Numbered from the stretch's first letter, positions 26,248 through 35,381 are shown. The stretch is DNA of 36,880 bases from Lachnospiraceae bacterium C6A11 (GCA_000702245.1 KL370878.1:1-36880); one strand, 5' to 3'. The notes: a model not told the origin generated them from the sequence alone. Numbers and translations are program-made.

Positions 26248-26909
26248 ATACTATTCTCTGGGATGAAGCCTCTGATCGGTGAAAGCGGATAGATATTTGT
26301 ATTTCTGCCGATAACAGATCCCGGATTGAGAACGCTGTTGCAGCCAACCTCAACATGATCGGCAAGCATAGCACCGAACTTCTTCAGACCTGTTTCGATG
26401 TTTATATCACTGTATTCATCATGTCCCTTAACAACGACAAGTGTCTTGTCGGACTTAACATTCGAGGTGATAGAGCCCGCCCCCATGTGTGACTTATAGC
26501 CCAGGATGGAATCACCGACGTAGTTATAATGAGGCACCTGAACCGTATCAAAAAGTATTACATTCTTCAGCTCTGTGGAGTTGCCTACAACGCAGTTCTT
26601 ACCAACAAGCGCATTTCCCCTGAGGAAGGCGCACTGTCTTACCTCAGTCTCTGCACCGATTATTATATATTCACCGAAATACGCGCTGTCCCAGACCTTT
26701 GCAGTCTTATGTATCCAGACATTCTCGCCTCTCTTGATGTACTCTCCCGAAGCCTCCTCATCAATCTTCGCACCAAGCTTCACGATAAGCTCCTTGATAT
26801 GTGGAAGAGCCTCCCATGGGTATGTAAGACCTTCCAGAAGCTCGCGCGCCTCTGTATGCTCCAGATCGTACATATTTTTGATCATTAGTAACTCATTATG
26901 CTCTGACAT
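26208..26909 (-). CDS. Left-handed beta-helix (hexapeptide) protein, sugar-nucleotidyltransferase-like C-terminal module
   Basis: This 233-residue protein starts with a helical region (1-60, LMIKNMYDLEHTEARELLEGLTYPWEAL) and continues with isoleucine/valine-spaced hexapeptide turns from about 60 (NVWIHKTAKVWDSAYFGEYIIIGAETEV), including GSITSNVK and NSVLNPGSVIGRNTNIYPLS. It resembles the C-terminal half of GlmU-type UDP-GlcNAc pyrophosphorylases and related acyltransferases, but it lacks the N-terminal nucleotidyltransferase domain with its GGxGTR loop. Its catalytic role is therefore unsure: acyltransferase, or an assembly partner. GGAGG precedes the ATG. The 3' end carries decayed tandem repeats. 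Confidence 0.7.
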   Translation of the reverse strand: MSEHNELLMIKNMYDLEHTEARELLEGLTYPWEALPHIKELIVKLGAKIDEEASGEYIKRGENVWIHKTAKVWDSAYFGEYIIIGAETEVRQCAFLRGNALVGKNCVVGNSTELKNVILFDTVQVPHYNYVGDSILGYKSHMGAGSITSNVKSDKTLVVVKGHDEYSDINIETGLKKFGAMLADHVEVGCNSVLNPGSVIGRNTNIYPLSPIRGFIPENSIVKTGNVVITKNE

Positions 26910-26946
26910 TTTATTATCCTCCGAATGTCTTATTATCCTTTATTTC

Positions 26947-26966
26947 TGACAGAATATGTCATTATA
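26947..26966 (-). promoter_or_regulatory. Promoter -10 and overlapping inverted repeat before the beta-helix gene
   Basis: The minus strand has TATAAT at 26961-26966 with only a weak -35 candidate. TGACA GAATA TGTCA (26947-26961) is a 5+5 inverted repeat abutting it and covering the likely start site, as repressor operators often do. Both are read by eye. Confidence 0.4.
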
Positions 26967-27007
26967 TAATACAATCCTCATATTCAATCGTTTTATCTAT
27001 ACCGCTG

Positions 27008-29071
27008 CTACTTCTTCTTGTAGAACGGTGCCGTCTTGTCAAATACATATCTCATATTATTCTGGTTGGTTATGTCCTTGACAAAATCAGTGTATTTTCT
27101 TACATAATCGCACATCTTAGTACTGTATTCCTGCTCGGTAATGGTTCCCGAAGCAACCATATCAAGCCCCTTCTCCCAGCTGGCAGTAAGGTCTGCGCGG
27201 AGAAGTCCGTTGATGGAATAAAGCACAACATCATTTATGATCTCACCGAGAAAGGTCGGTGTAACTATCTGAGTTTTCTTGTTAAGGGCGATGTATTTAT
27301 TATTAACAAGCTTCGTGATTATCGAGTCTCTTGTAGCCGAGGTACCGATGCCGCTGCCCTTGATCTGTGCGCGGAGATCCTCATCCTCGATAAACTGACC
27401 TGCATTTTCCATAGCCAGGATAAGCGTACCTGAACTGTATCTCTTCGGCGGAGTGGTCTCGCCCTCACGGATGCTGAAGCCGCTGCAAGGAAGCACACTT
27501 CCCTTCTTCAGACTCTTGAAGAGTTCTATGAATTCCTTGCTGTTTGAAACTGCTCCGGAATCCTGTCCGTCCTTCTTACCATCCTCTGAGTCGCCGGCAT
27601 CCTCCTGCATATCTCCCGCCTTCGCTCCTGCACTGTCCTCCTTCTTCTGTCCGAAGTTCCTGTCCGCTATCATAAGATAGCCCGGCTTTGAAAGAACCTT
27701 CGCCGATGCGAAGAACTTCTCACCGTTTCTGTCCAGCTTAAGAGAGTATTTTTCATACTCCGCAGGCGGGAAAAATATAGATAAGAACCTTCTTACGATC
27801 AGGTCGTAAACGCCCTTCTTAACCTCCGAAAGCGAGTTAAGAGCCGGGAACCCCTGGCCTGTAGGGATGATCGCATAGTGGTCTGTTATCTGCTTATCAT
27901 TAACGTATTTTGACTTAGCAATATTCTTGTAGCCGCCCTGGTTCATTATATGGTCGGCGTAGGCTCCCAGCGGCGCGTAGTTTCTAAGGCCGCCTATATT
28001 CTTGCCTATCTCCTTGGAAACCGCCGTAGAAAGCACTCTCGCGTCAGTTCTCGGGTAGGTAACAAGTTTCTTCTCGTAAAGCTCCTGCACTATTTCCAGA
28101 GTTTCTGCAGGGCTTATCTTATAGATTCTCGAGCAGTCATTCTGAAGCTCGGCAAGGTTGTAGAGCATCGGCGGATTCTTCTTCTCCGTCTTCTTCTCAA
28201 CCTTCTCACATATCATTTCGATCGGAAGCGGCTGCGACAGCTCATCGATAAGCTTCTGGGCATCCTCCCTTTTCTTAAAGCCGTTCTCCTTGTAGAGAAG
28301 CGGACTTTCAAAATACTTTGTTCCCTTTTCGCTGCGCCACTCTGCTTCGAAGGAAGCGTTCTCATCACCAACCTTCGCGATCACCCTGAAGAAAGGTGTC
28401 GGAACGAAGCTTCTGATCTCCCTCTCTCTTGAGACTATCATGCCCAAAACGCAGGTCATAACACGTCCAACAGCGATAACGCATTTGTCTATTCCCAAAT
28501 ACTGCTTAACAGCATAGGAATACTTCAGCGTCAGAGCACGCGAAAAATTGATACCCATCAGATAGTCCTCCTTCGCACGAAGGTAGGCAGCCGTACTGAG
28601 GTTATCATATTCAGAAAGAGGCTTTGCTTCGCGGATACCGCGTAGTATTTCCTCCTCGGTCTGTGAATCGATCCATACTCTTCTCTTATCCTTTTTATCG
28701 CTGACACCGGCTTGCATATCAACAAGCCTGTAGATGTATTCTCCCTCACGTCCGGAGTCGGTGCAGACATAGATAGTCTCCACGTCATCACGGTTAAGCA
28801 GCCCGCTCACAATCTTAAACTGCTTACTGGCTGCCGGAATAACATCGTATTTATATTTGTCAGGGATAAATGGTATGGTGTCCATTGACCACTTTTTGTA
28901 TTTTTCATCATAGGCGTCCGGATAGCTCATATTAACGAGGTGACCGACACACCATGTTACGATGTTGTCGCCCTCCTCGATATATCCGTTAGATCCGCCG
29001 CCCTTTATGCCAAGAGCTTTCGCAAATTCCTTGGCAACACTTGGTTTCTCTGCTATAAATAGTTTTTTCAT
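27008..29071 (-). CDS. topB: DNA topoisomerase III (type IA)
   Basis: This 687-residue type IA topoisomerase starts MKKLFIAEKPSVAKEFA, whose Glu (E8) belongs to the TOPRIM active site, and has CTDSGREGEYIYR for the acidic triad region in the clostridial form. The 5Y-CAP region contains VTYPRTDARVLS with the catalytic Tyr at about 339. It relaxes and decatenates DNA by single-strand passage. Residues about 474-510 form an acidic Gly/Ser/Asp/Lys insert. No C-terminal zinc-finger cysteines are seen. ATG 29071 fits the family start; the frame opens further to a TTG at 29119, where a 13-base direct repeat (TATATGTTGATGT) and the conserved hairpin lie. It follows the nitroreductase gene. Confidence 0.92.
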   Translation of the reverse strand: MKKLFIAEKPSVAKEFAKALGIKGGGSNGYIEEGDNIVTWCVGHLVNMSYPDAYDEKYKKWSMDTIPFIPDKYKYDVIPAASKQFKIVSGLLNRDDVETIYVCTDSGREGEYIYRLVDMQAGVSDKKDKRRVWIDSQTEEEILRGIREAKPLSEYDNLSTAAYLRAKEDYLMGINFSRALTLKYSYAVKQYLGIDKCVIAVGRVMTCVLGMIVSREREIRSFVPTPFFRVIAKVGDENASFEAEWRSEKGTKYFESPLLYKENGFKKREDAQKLIDELSQPLPIEMICEKVEKKTEKKNPPMLYNLAELQNDCSRIYKISPAETLEIVQELYEKKLVTYPRTDARVLSTAVSKEIGKNIGGLRNYAPLGAYADHIMNQGGYKNIAKSKYVNDKQITDHYAIIPTGQGFPALNSLSEVKKGVYDLIVRRFLSIFFPPAEYEKYSLKLDRNGEKFFASAKVLSKPGYLMIADRNFGQKKEDSAGAKAGDMQEDAGDSEDGKKDGQDSGAVSNSKEFIELFKSLKKGSVLPCSGFSIREGETTPPKRYSSGTLILAMENAGQFIEDEDLRAQIKGSGIGTSATRDSIITKLVNNKYIALNKKTQIVTPTFLGEIINDVVLYSINGLLRADLTASWEKGLDMVASGTITEQEYSTKMCDYVRKYTDFVKDITNQNNMRYVFDKTAPFYKKK

Positions 29072-29092
29072 TACATCAACATATATCACATC

Positions 29093-29142
29093 AACATATA
29101 CCCGCTCAGTTGTAGGCAAATACGCCTTCGCAGGAATATGTT
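29093..29142 (-). repeat. Conserved-loop hairpin, copy B (leader of topB)
   Basis: On the minus strand a 13-base arm (29130-29142) pairs with 29093-29105, with one U-U mismatch and one G-U pair, around a 24-base loop (29106-29129). The loop matches copy A at 35400-35423 in 21 of 24 positions (GAAGGCGTATTT, three variable bases, TACAACTGA), while the stems are unrelated in sequence. It sits 22 bases before the topB ATG, in the gap after the nitroreductase gene. The conserved segment is open in the topB frame (KAYLPTTERVY). Confidence 0.65.
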
Positions 29143-29163
29143 CATATGATTCACTTCAATTTA

Positions 29164-29706
29164 TTAGATAAATTTCAAAAGGTCAGCTACCGCCTTACGT
29201 GGAACCTCCGGAAGCTCCTTATCACTGTAACCGATAGGAATTAGTGCCGAAACATTCTGATTCTCAGGAAGCCCGATCAGCTCAGCAACCTTTGTATCAT
29301 CAAATATACCAAGAATAACACTTCCAACTCCCGCTTCATGAGCAGCAAGGCAGAAGGTCTGCGCAGCGATTCCTGCATCAAACATTTCCCAGCCCTGTCC
29401 CTTTGAAGTTGTGAACGAACCGTCTCTCTCGTAACCGCTTCTCATAGCGATAGATGTAAGAACAACAAGTGCCGGCGCACCCTCGATGATCTCCTTATTA
29501 TGCTCAAAGCCGAGTGTTGCCTCTGCAGCGATCTTATTTAAAATATCTCTATCCTCAACCACAACGTATCTTGCAGTCTGGCTGTTCTTCCATGACGGAG
29601 CCATTCTTGCCGAATCAACTATCTTCTCAAGTGTCTCGTGACTAACCTTCTCATCTGTAAAGCTTCTGACGCTTCTTCTTGTTCTGATACCTTCTAATAA
29701 TTCCAT
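29164..29706 (-). CDS. Nitroreductase-family flavoprotein
   Basis: This 180-residue protein starts MELLEGIRTRRSVRSFTDEKV, with the RRSVR phosphate-binding segment for FMN, then ARMAPSWKNSQTARYVVV, a central GWEMFDAGIAAQTFCLAAHEAGVGSVILG helix region and a C-terminal IPIGYSDKELPEVPRK. It fits a small NAD(P)H-dependent FMN nitroreductase, usually a dimer; the physiological substrate is unknown. An ideal AAGGAGGG lies before the ATG. A TGTTATAAT promoter lies about 130 bases upstream. It is not BluB: it is too short and lacks BluB context. Confidence 0.88.
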   Translation of the reverse strand: MELLEGIRTRRSVRSFTDEKVSHETLEKIVDSARMAPSWKNSQTARYVVVEDRDILNKIAAEATLGFEHNKEIIEGAPALVVLTSIAMRSGYERDGSFTTSKGQGWEMFDAGIAAQTFCLAAHEAGVGSVILGIFDDTKVAELIGLPENQNVSALIPIGYSDKELPEVPRKAVADLLKFI

Positions 29707-29835
29707 TTTGCAGCCCTCCTTATATTGTTTTTAGACTTAAAAAGCTTTTATAAAATACCCGTATGAATGCCTGTCCGTTTTTAATAATAGTGCCGTTCCG
29801 ATAGTCTCGGTGCAGTTTGCGAAGCAGGCAGAAAT

Positions 29836-29841
29836 ATTATA
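29836..29841 (-). promoter_or_regulatory. Extended -10 promoter upstream of the nitroreductase/topB genes
   Basis: The minus strand reads CGTGTTATAATATTT: an exact TATAAT with an extended TG, sharing the 10-mer GTGTTATAAT with the promoter at 23807. The -35 region is poor. It lies just after the terminator of the VWA operon, as expected for a new transcription unit. Confidence 0.55.
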
Positions 29842-29880
29842 ACACGAATCACCGAAAAAATATAGCAAATGATTAGCCAA

Positions 29881-29917
29881 AAAGGCTGTACCCAAAGCTT
29901 ACCCGGGTACAGCCTTT
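29881..29917 (-). terminator. Intrinsic terminator of the MoxR-VWA operon
   Basis: AAAGGCTGTACCC (29881-29893) and GGGTACAGCCTTT (29905-29917) form a perfect 13-bp stem with an 11-base loop. On the minus strand the stem ends in a run of five T. It lies 18 bases after the stop of the VWA gene. Confidence 0.9.
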
Positions 29918-29934
29918 AACTTGTAAATACACTG

Positions 29935-32900
29935 CTATTTAATATTTCTCTCGTTCTTTTTCTTCAGAAGCTCATTCATATCAAGTCCGCCCGCAGGAGC
30001 CTGTGCAGCCTTCTTTGCCTTCGTAGGTTTCTTAGCCGGCTTCTGAACATTTGCCGCTGAATTCGCACCCGCAAACTGAGTACCGGCCTCTGCCGGTCCA
30101 CCGGATGATACACCGTCTGCAAAGCTATTTGCCGCAACCATACCACCTGCTGCCATGGTATCGCCTCCGGCTGTAACAGCCGCCTTCACCTTCTTCTTTC
30201 TCCTCAGCGGGAAGTGCAAGAAGCCAAGCTTTCGGAGCGTTACATCAGTTACGAAGAGAAGCAGGGCAAGCAGGATAAATATCCATGTCAGGTCGAAGCT
30301 TGATGTAAAATGCTTCTTCATATCACCCCAGACACTGTCTGAGAAGGTGATCGCTTTACCGTATTTCTCTATATAGTCAATATAATTCTTATTGCTGATA
30401 TCGAAGCGGTATTCCTTAGGATACTGGAGCACTGCAGCCGTATTTATGGAGTTTATGAGTTTGTCGCCGTCCTCTCTTATGACGCTCATCTCATAGATAC
30501 CGGCCACATCATCGTCAAGCTCAGCCTGGTAAACTCCCGGCTCTACCATGACGAAGCTGAGAGTTCCCTCTGTTCCGTCAGGAGCAACATAGTTTGCGGT
30601 AATATCTGTATTTTCCTGATATTCATCCGCTGTATAGGTGATGATGGTCTTGCCGTCGACCTCCTTGGTATCAACCCTGTCGGCTGAGCTCATACTCTCG
30701 TTTATCGTATAATCGGTAAGCCTCTTCCACATCGCTGCATAATCAGTCTCACCCGCGAGATTCGAGGTCCACTCGCCCTTAACGTCCGTATTCCATGCCG
30801 CCGTCCTGCCGAGTCCGTACTGCCAAACCGTAAGGATCGGATCATCCTGATTGCTTGTTATTACAGTTGTTGCAAGCTCCTTAGCAGTTGCACCGATATA
30901 TCCCAGAAGTGTCGGCCAGCCGTTCTCGAAAAGCCCCTTGGTTATGGCATTCGAGCTTGAAGCGTTAAGTCCGAATTCACCGTTCTGGATATAGGTATTC
31001 ATCGAAAGATATATTTCCTGCGTGAAGATGCTTGGAATATTTCCCGCAGTTCTTGAAAGATAGAATCTTCCGCCGCAGGTTGATGCAAGGCGGTTCAGGA
31101 GCATCGTGTCCGCATAATCACCAACCGCAACCGTCGACAACGTAAGCTTTGCTTTATTTATCAGTTCGATCGTATCATCATAATCCTGCGTCTCGCCCAT
31201 ACCATCACTGAGAAGGATCAGATGCTTATTAACCGCCGGTGTATTGTTAAGTTTATTTGCGGCATCCGTAAGTGCAGGCTTTATGGTGGTACCGCCGCCC
31301 TCCTTGATCTTCTTGATTGAGTTCTTGATAGTCTCCTTATCAGTAACCTGCTGGATTGGAACCACCCACTCATATTGATCATCGAATGTCACAACGCCTA
31401 CATAATCGTTTGACGAAAGGTTGTCTACAGCTATGATTGCCGCATTTAATGCCATATCGAGGAAGGTTCCGCCGCCGGCCGCATGGTCAAGCATACTTCC
31501 CGAACGGTCAATGATCAGCACAAGAGCCGTCGAAGGCATCTGTACTATACCTCTCATCTCCATATCAACCGGAAGTATCTGCTCAAGCACTGTTTCGTTA
31601 TAGCCGCCGAGCATAAAACTGTTTTCGCCGCCGCAGCAGATAAAGCCGTGACCATAATCCTTGACATAGGTCTCGATATTTTCCATGAAACCGTCAGGAA
31701 TATCGCTTATAAATACGTTGTCAAATATGATGCTTTCGTAAGCCAGCATCGACTTTAGATCTGTCGGAACCTTGGCAACATTTACGCCTTCGTAATTAAC
31801 TCCGGCCGCCTTCAGAACCGCCTCGAAGGCCTCGTCCTTATTACCGTGGCCGTAAACAACGAGCACTGCCGGTGCATCGCTGACAGCCGTAAATACATTG
31901 AAGGAGTTGTTGTCCGGATTCTGATCTCCGACTGCATCAACCGTTATCGTGAAGCTCTGGGAATTGTCTCCCTCAACGGTCTGTCTGAAGGCGAATCTGT
32001 TATTTCCCTTCGAGAGGGTCGCCTCCATCTCGTAAGCCTTGCCGCTTCCGTCGGTCAGTGTCAGCTTTGCCTCTGTATCAATGTTGCTGACAACTGTTAC
32101 ATTTATTGTGAACTGCTCGCCAAAGCTTACTCTGTCAGGAAGGGTCGCATTTTCGATGTAAACGTCATCTATCTCCTCTTCCTCGATAAGTATGCTTCGA
32201 AGCTCTATCTCTCCGCCTGTTATTGCGGCAGCTGTATTCATGATATTTCCTTCGGTCTCTCTACCGTCGGTAACGATGACAATTCTGCCAGCACTTTCCG
32301 AAGGTATCATGGAGAGCGCTCTTCCGACCGCCTGCTCAATATTTGTAGCATCGCCATCCACCTTGGACATAACTCCGCTATAGCCGTCCGCCTTCGTTAC
32401 AAACTGGTCGATCACCGAATCATCGCCGAAGGCAACAACACCGTACTGATCGTTCTTACCGATCTTCCTGATCTCGCGACCGAGGTATTTATTGATCTCC
32501 TCAAGGTGATCCTTGTTACTCTCCGAAAGGTCTACAAGAAATACAGTAGTCTGCACCTTCGCCTTTGTAGGAATGCTGAGTCCCAGGATGCTGAGCACCA
32601 GAAACGCCGCCATAACACATCTCATGACGATGTAGAACTTGCCTCTGTACCTCATGCCCCTGATGTAGATGATCAGCTCCAATAACATCAGAAGTATCGC
32701 AGCTATAACAAGATACTCGCTGAGGTTCTTTCTGATAAGTCCGCCAGAATAATCGCCTGTGCTTACATTTCCCTTTGCATCAGGTCTGCCGTCCGACTCA
32801 GACATCGGAAAACGTACAACGTAATTTTCGGAAGCCTCGCCCGCAGAAACCGTAAATACGCCCGCCTCAGTCAGTCTTGTGGCAAGCACTGCCGAATCAT

Positions 32901-34470
32901 AATCAGCCGAAGGATTGACCTGCAGAGTCTCACCTGCTGTATAAATATTATCAACAAGTATTCCCGAATCCGAAAGGTAACTTACGGAATCCGCCATAAA
33001 TATAGGGAATTCAGCCTTGAGTGGGAAGTCAGTCTCTCTTATATCAAAGCCGAGAACTATGTATCTTACGCCGTCCTTCTCACCGAAATAACCCACCGAA
33101 CTTCCGTTATGGTCGATAAAGCTGGTAGCCCATTCAGGAACCTTAAGCACAGCCGCTTCATTTACGCCCAGTGAAAAGTCTCCTATTCCATAGGTCAGCG
33201 CAGTATCTCTTACAGTAACAAATACGCCCTCAAGCTTCTTCTCGATCTCAGCCCCATCAGCCGGGATACCAAACTTCATAACACCGGATATAGTACTCTT
33301 CTCAGCTTCATCGCCGCTCTTACCAGTGTAGTATTTCATACTGCTTCCGCTGTCGTAGATAACTATATTTGAATCGCTGTTCTTAACACTGCCGTCGTCC
33401 GCAGAGATATGGATGGTATGGCCTGTAACAGCCTGAAAAGCCTTCTCGATGTAGATATTTCCCTGGCCTATCAACATACCGTTCACATCATTGATCCTGG
33501 TCTTAACCGCATAAGCCTTATTGTCTCTCTCAAGACTGTCCTTACCGCCATCGGCAAAGCTTATTCCTGTGATCTCGATTCTTGCGTTCTGCCCTTTCCA
33601 GACCACATCATCAAATATAGCCGTCGCCGAAAGCCCTGCATCAGCCGAAAGGCTCTTGATACCGAGAACAGAGCCGTTCTCGTCGTAAAGCGTAACCTCA
33701 AAGGTTGCCGCACTGTTACCGAAATTGGTTATCCTTGATGCAAAATCATATATTTCCTCACCCTCGGCGCTGAGTCCGGTCGAAGAAAATGTTAGACTAT
33801 ATGCTGAAATATTTTCCGAGCCGCCGCCGTAGGTTCTCACCTCGGCATCAAGCTTATTTGTGTATTCATCAGTGGCTGCAGCACCGCTTCCATCCGTAAA
33901 TATCACAACATGCAGAGGCTCGTCACCGCTTCCCTCCTGCATGGTCCTTACGATATCGAAGGCCGAATTGATATTTCCTTCCTCGTCGGTACAGCTGATA
34001 AGATCAAGAGCCTTCTTAACCTTATCCTTATCCTTTGAATTGGATATTCTTATATCCGTGGTACCTCCGGCCGTGATAATGGTAAAGCTTGTTGCGCCCG
34101 AGTCGTCAACCATGCCCTTCGCTTCTTCAATAGCTCTCTCAAGCCTGGTCTTGCCGCCTTCCTTATGCTGCATTCCGGCACTGGTATCGATGAGCATGAG
34201 CACGTTTGTTTCGGTCCTGCTCTTCGTTCTGATCTTCGGTGCCATGAGCGAGAGAATAAGAAGCACAACAATAAGAAGCTGGAGCAGAAGAAGTATATCC
34301 CTGACAAAACGGGACTTGGTGGTTCTGCTCATGGTCTTCTCAAACAGCTGCTTCCATAACAGATTTGAGGATATCTTCGTATCCTTTCCTCTCGGTCTGA
34401 GGAAGTATAAAATTATTATAAACGGCACAAATACAGTAAGTGCCAGTGGAAGTAAGGTACTAAATGTCAT
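29935..34470 (-). CDS. Giant membrane protein with three VWA domains (BatA-type N-terminus)
   Basis: This 1511-residue protein has a BatA-like N-terminal membrane segment (6-24), a basic loop and helix (57-78), then VWA1 (about 88-225) with a changed MIDAS, DTSAG. A beta-rich region follows, then helices at 584-604 and 612-632, VWA2 (641-765; DLSES, altered), an Ig/CARDB-like part (766-862), a glutamine-amidotransferase-like fold (868-970) and VWA3 (982-1150) with an intact DRSGS MIDAS. A last helix lies near 1385-1405, and the tail is Ala/Gly/Lys-rich. Relatives are usually split into a BatA protein and a longer VWA protein, so this looks like a fusion near residue 580. With MoxR and DUF58 it probably forms a membrane chaperone or surface-assembly complex; the exact job is unknown. 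Its start overlaps the DUF58 gene by 11 bases. Confidence 0.85.
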   Translation of the reverse strand: MTFSTLLPLALTVFVPFIIILYFLRPRGKDTKISSNLLWKQLFEKTMSRTTKSRFVRDILLLLQLLIVVLLILSLMAPKIRTKSRTETNVLMLIDTSAGMQHKEGGKTRLERAIEEAKGMVDDSGATSFTIITAGGTTDIRISNSKDKDKVKKALDLISCTDEEGNINSAFDIVRTMQEGSGDEPLHVVIFTDGSGAAATDEYTNKLDAEVRTYGGGSENISAYSLTFSSTGLSAEGEEIYDFASRITNFGNSAATFEVTLYDENGSVLGIKSLSADAGLSATAIFDDVVWKGQNARIEITGISFADGGKDSLERDNKAYAVKTRINDVNGMLIGQGNIYIEKAFQAVTGHTIHISADDGSVKNSDSNIVIYDSGSSMKYYTGKSGDEAEKSTISGVMKFGIPADGAEIEKKLEGVFVTVRDTALTYGIGDFSLGVNEAAVLKVPEWATSFIDHNGSSVGYFGEKDGVRYIVLGFDIRETDFPLKAEFPIFMADSVSYLSDSGILVDNIYTAGETLQVNPSADYDSAVLATRLTEAGVFTVSAGEASENYVVRFPMSESDGRPDAKGNVSTGDYSGGLIRKNLSEYLVIAAILLMLLELIIYIRGMRYRGKFYIVMRCVMAAFLVLSILGLSIPTKAKVQTTVFLVDLSESNKDHLEEINKYLGREIRKIGKNDQYGVVAFGDDSVIDQFVTKADGYSGVMSKVDGDATNIEQAVGRALSMIPSESAGRIVIVTDGRETEGNIMNTAAAITGGEIELRSILIEEEEIDDVYIENATLPDRVSFGEQFTINVTVVSNIDTEAKLTLTDGSGKAYEMEATLSKGNNRFAFRQTVEGDNSQSFTITVDAVGDQNPDNNSFNVFTAVSDAPAVLVVYGHGNKDEAFEAVLKAAGVNYEGVNVAKVPTDLKSMLAYESIIFDNVFISDIPDGFMENIETYVKDYGHGFICCGGENSFMLGGYNETVLEQILPVDMEMRGIVQMPSTALVLIIDRSGSMLDHAAGGGTFLDMALNAAIIAVDNLSSNDYVGVVTFDDQYEWVVPIQQVTDKETIKNSIKKIKEGGGTTIKPALTDAANKLNNTPAVNKHLILLSDGMGETQDYDDTIELINKAKLTLSTVAVGDYADTMLLNRLASTCGGRFYLSRTAGNIPSIFTQEIYLSMNTYIQNGEFGLNASSSNAITKGLFENGWPTLLGYIGATAKELATTVITSNQDDPILTVWQYGLGRTAAWNTDVKGEWTSNLAGETDYAAMWKRLTDYTINESMSSADRVDTKEVDGKTIITYTADEYQENTDITANYVAPDGTEGTLSFVMVEPGVYQAELDDDVAGIYEMSVIREDGDKLINSINTAAVLQYPKEYRFDISNKNYIDYIEKYGKAITFSDSVWGDMKKHFTSSFDLTWIFILLALLLFVTDVTLRKLGFLHFPLRRKKKVKAAVTAGGDTMAAGGMVAANSFADGVSSGGPAEAGTQFAGANSAANVQKPAKKPTKAKKAAQAPAGGLDMNELLKKKNERNIK

Positions 34471-35347
34471 AAATCTCTCTCAGATCCTCAAATACTATCC
34501 TTTCCATGCTTTCATCGGTATATGTACGTCTGTAAAAAGCATGATATTTCTTAGCAAGCCTTTCAATGGTCTTGCAGAAGCTATTAAATGCATCGCGGTA
34601 ATCATTGACTGTCTTCGCATCCATGGTCACTCTGATGCGGCTTGTCTCATCCTCCATATCTATCAGATTGTGGGTTCCCTCAAGAGTCGGAACCTTCTCC
34701 GACGGATCAAGGGTGTGGATGAGTATTACCTCCTGCTTGCAGTAATCAAGATATTTGAAAAGCTTTTCTATATTTTCTTCTCTCTTCTCGTCAGTAACAA
34801 AGGCCTCATCCCAGAGATCAGAAATAATGATCGTTATTCCCGCGCCTCTGTTCTTCATCTTTCTGACAGATGAGTATATGTCGGTCTCACCCTCGTAGCC
34901 TCTGGTATCAAGGAAATCCCTGATCCTTCTGAAGGCTTTCACGCCTCCCGAAACGCTGAGGGGTCTTTCCATCCTGTGGGTATCGTAGATATAAACATGA
35001 TCATTACCCGAAAGTCCGATATAACCCAGTGCTGCAGCTATCTCGCCGGCAAGTTCTGATTTGGACGGCTCGCCGAAATCCATGGACTTGCTCGTATCCA
35101 GGAGGATGTTGATGCAGGCTTCCCTTTCCTCAACATATTCCTTCACGAACAGTCTCTCGGTCCTGCCGTAGGCATTCCAATCGATACGCCTTATGTCGTC
35201 ACCCTGCATGTATTCCCTGAAATCGGAAAACTCCGCAGAGGAACCCTTCGCAGCTGACTTTCTTGCGCCCTGCATAACGGAGGTGCTCTTCTTATGAACG
35301 GCCAGCCTAAGTCTGCCGATTGTTTCGAAGTATTTTCTATCGATCAT
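34460..35347 (-). CDS. DUF58 protein of the MoxR system
   Basis: This 295-residue cytoplasmic protein carries the DUF58 signature, EFSDFREYMQGDDIRRIDWNAYGR followed by LFVKEYVEEREA, then a VWA-like segment LLDTSKSMDFG and LIIISDLWD-type strands. DUF58 proteins accompany MoxR ATPases and VWA membrane proteins. ATG 35347 is chosen because GGAG lies 8 bases upstream and the family start (IDRKYFETIGRLRL) follows. The frame is open upstream to 35431 and runs through the conserved hairpin, giving a KAYFVTTERIY peptide if an earlier start were used. It lies between moxR and the VWA gene. Confidence 0.88.
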   Translation of the reverse strand: MIDRKYFETIGRLRLAVHKKSTSVMQGARKSAAKGSSAEFSDFREYMQGDDIRRIDWNAYGRTERLFVKEYVEEREACINILLDTSKSMDFGEPSKSELAGEIAAALGYIGLSGNDHVYIYDTHRMERPLSVSGGVKAFRRIRDFLDTRGYEGETDIYSSVRKMKNRGAGITIIISDLWDEAFVTDEKREENIEKLFKYLDYCKQEVILIHTLDPSEKVPTLEGTHNLIDMEDETSRIRVTMDAKTVNDYRDAFNSFCKTIERLAKKYHAFYRRTYTDESMERIVFEDLREIYDI

Positions 35348-35381
35348 TATAATTGCTCCATATATTAATAACGGAAGTTCA

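Noticed and set aside
29072-29119. Longer topB product starting at TTG 29119
   Set aside because: The extra residues come from the hairpin and the TATATGTTGATGT repeat, and the family N-terminus starts at ATG 29071.
29164-29706. Nitroreductase-family gene as BluB, which would supply dimethylbenzimidazole for CobT
   Set aside because: The protein is only 180 residues, lacks BluB-type extensions as far as I can judge, and is in a separate transcription unit from the cob genes.
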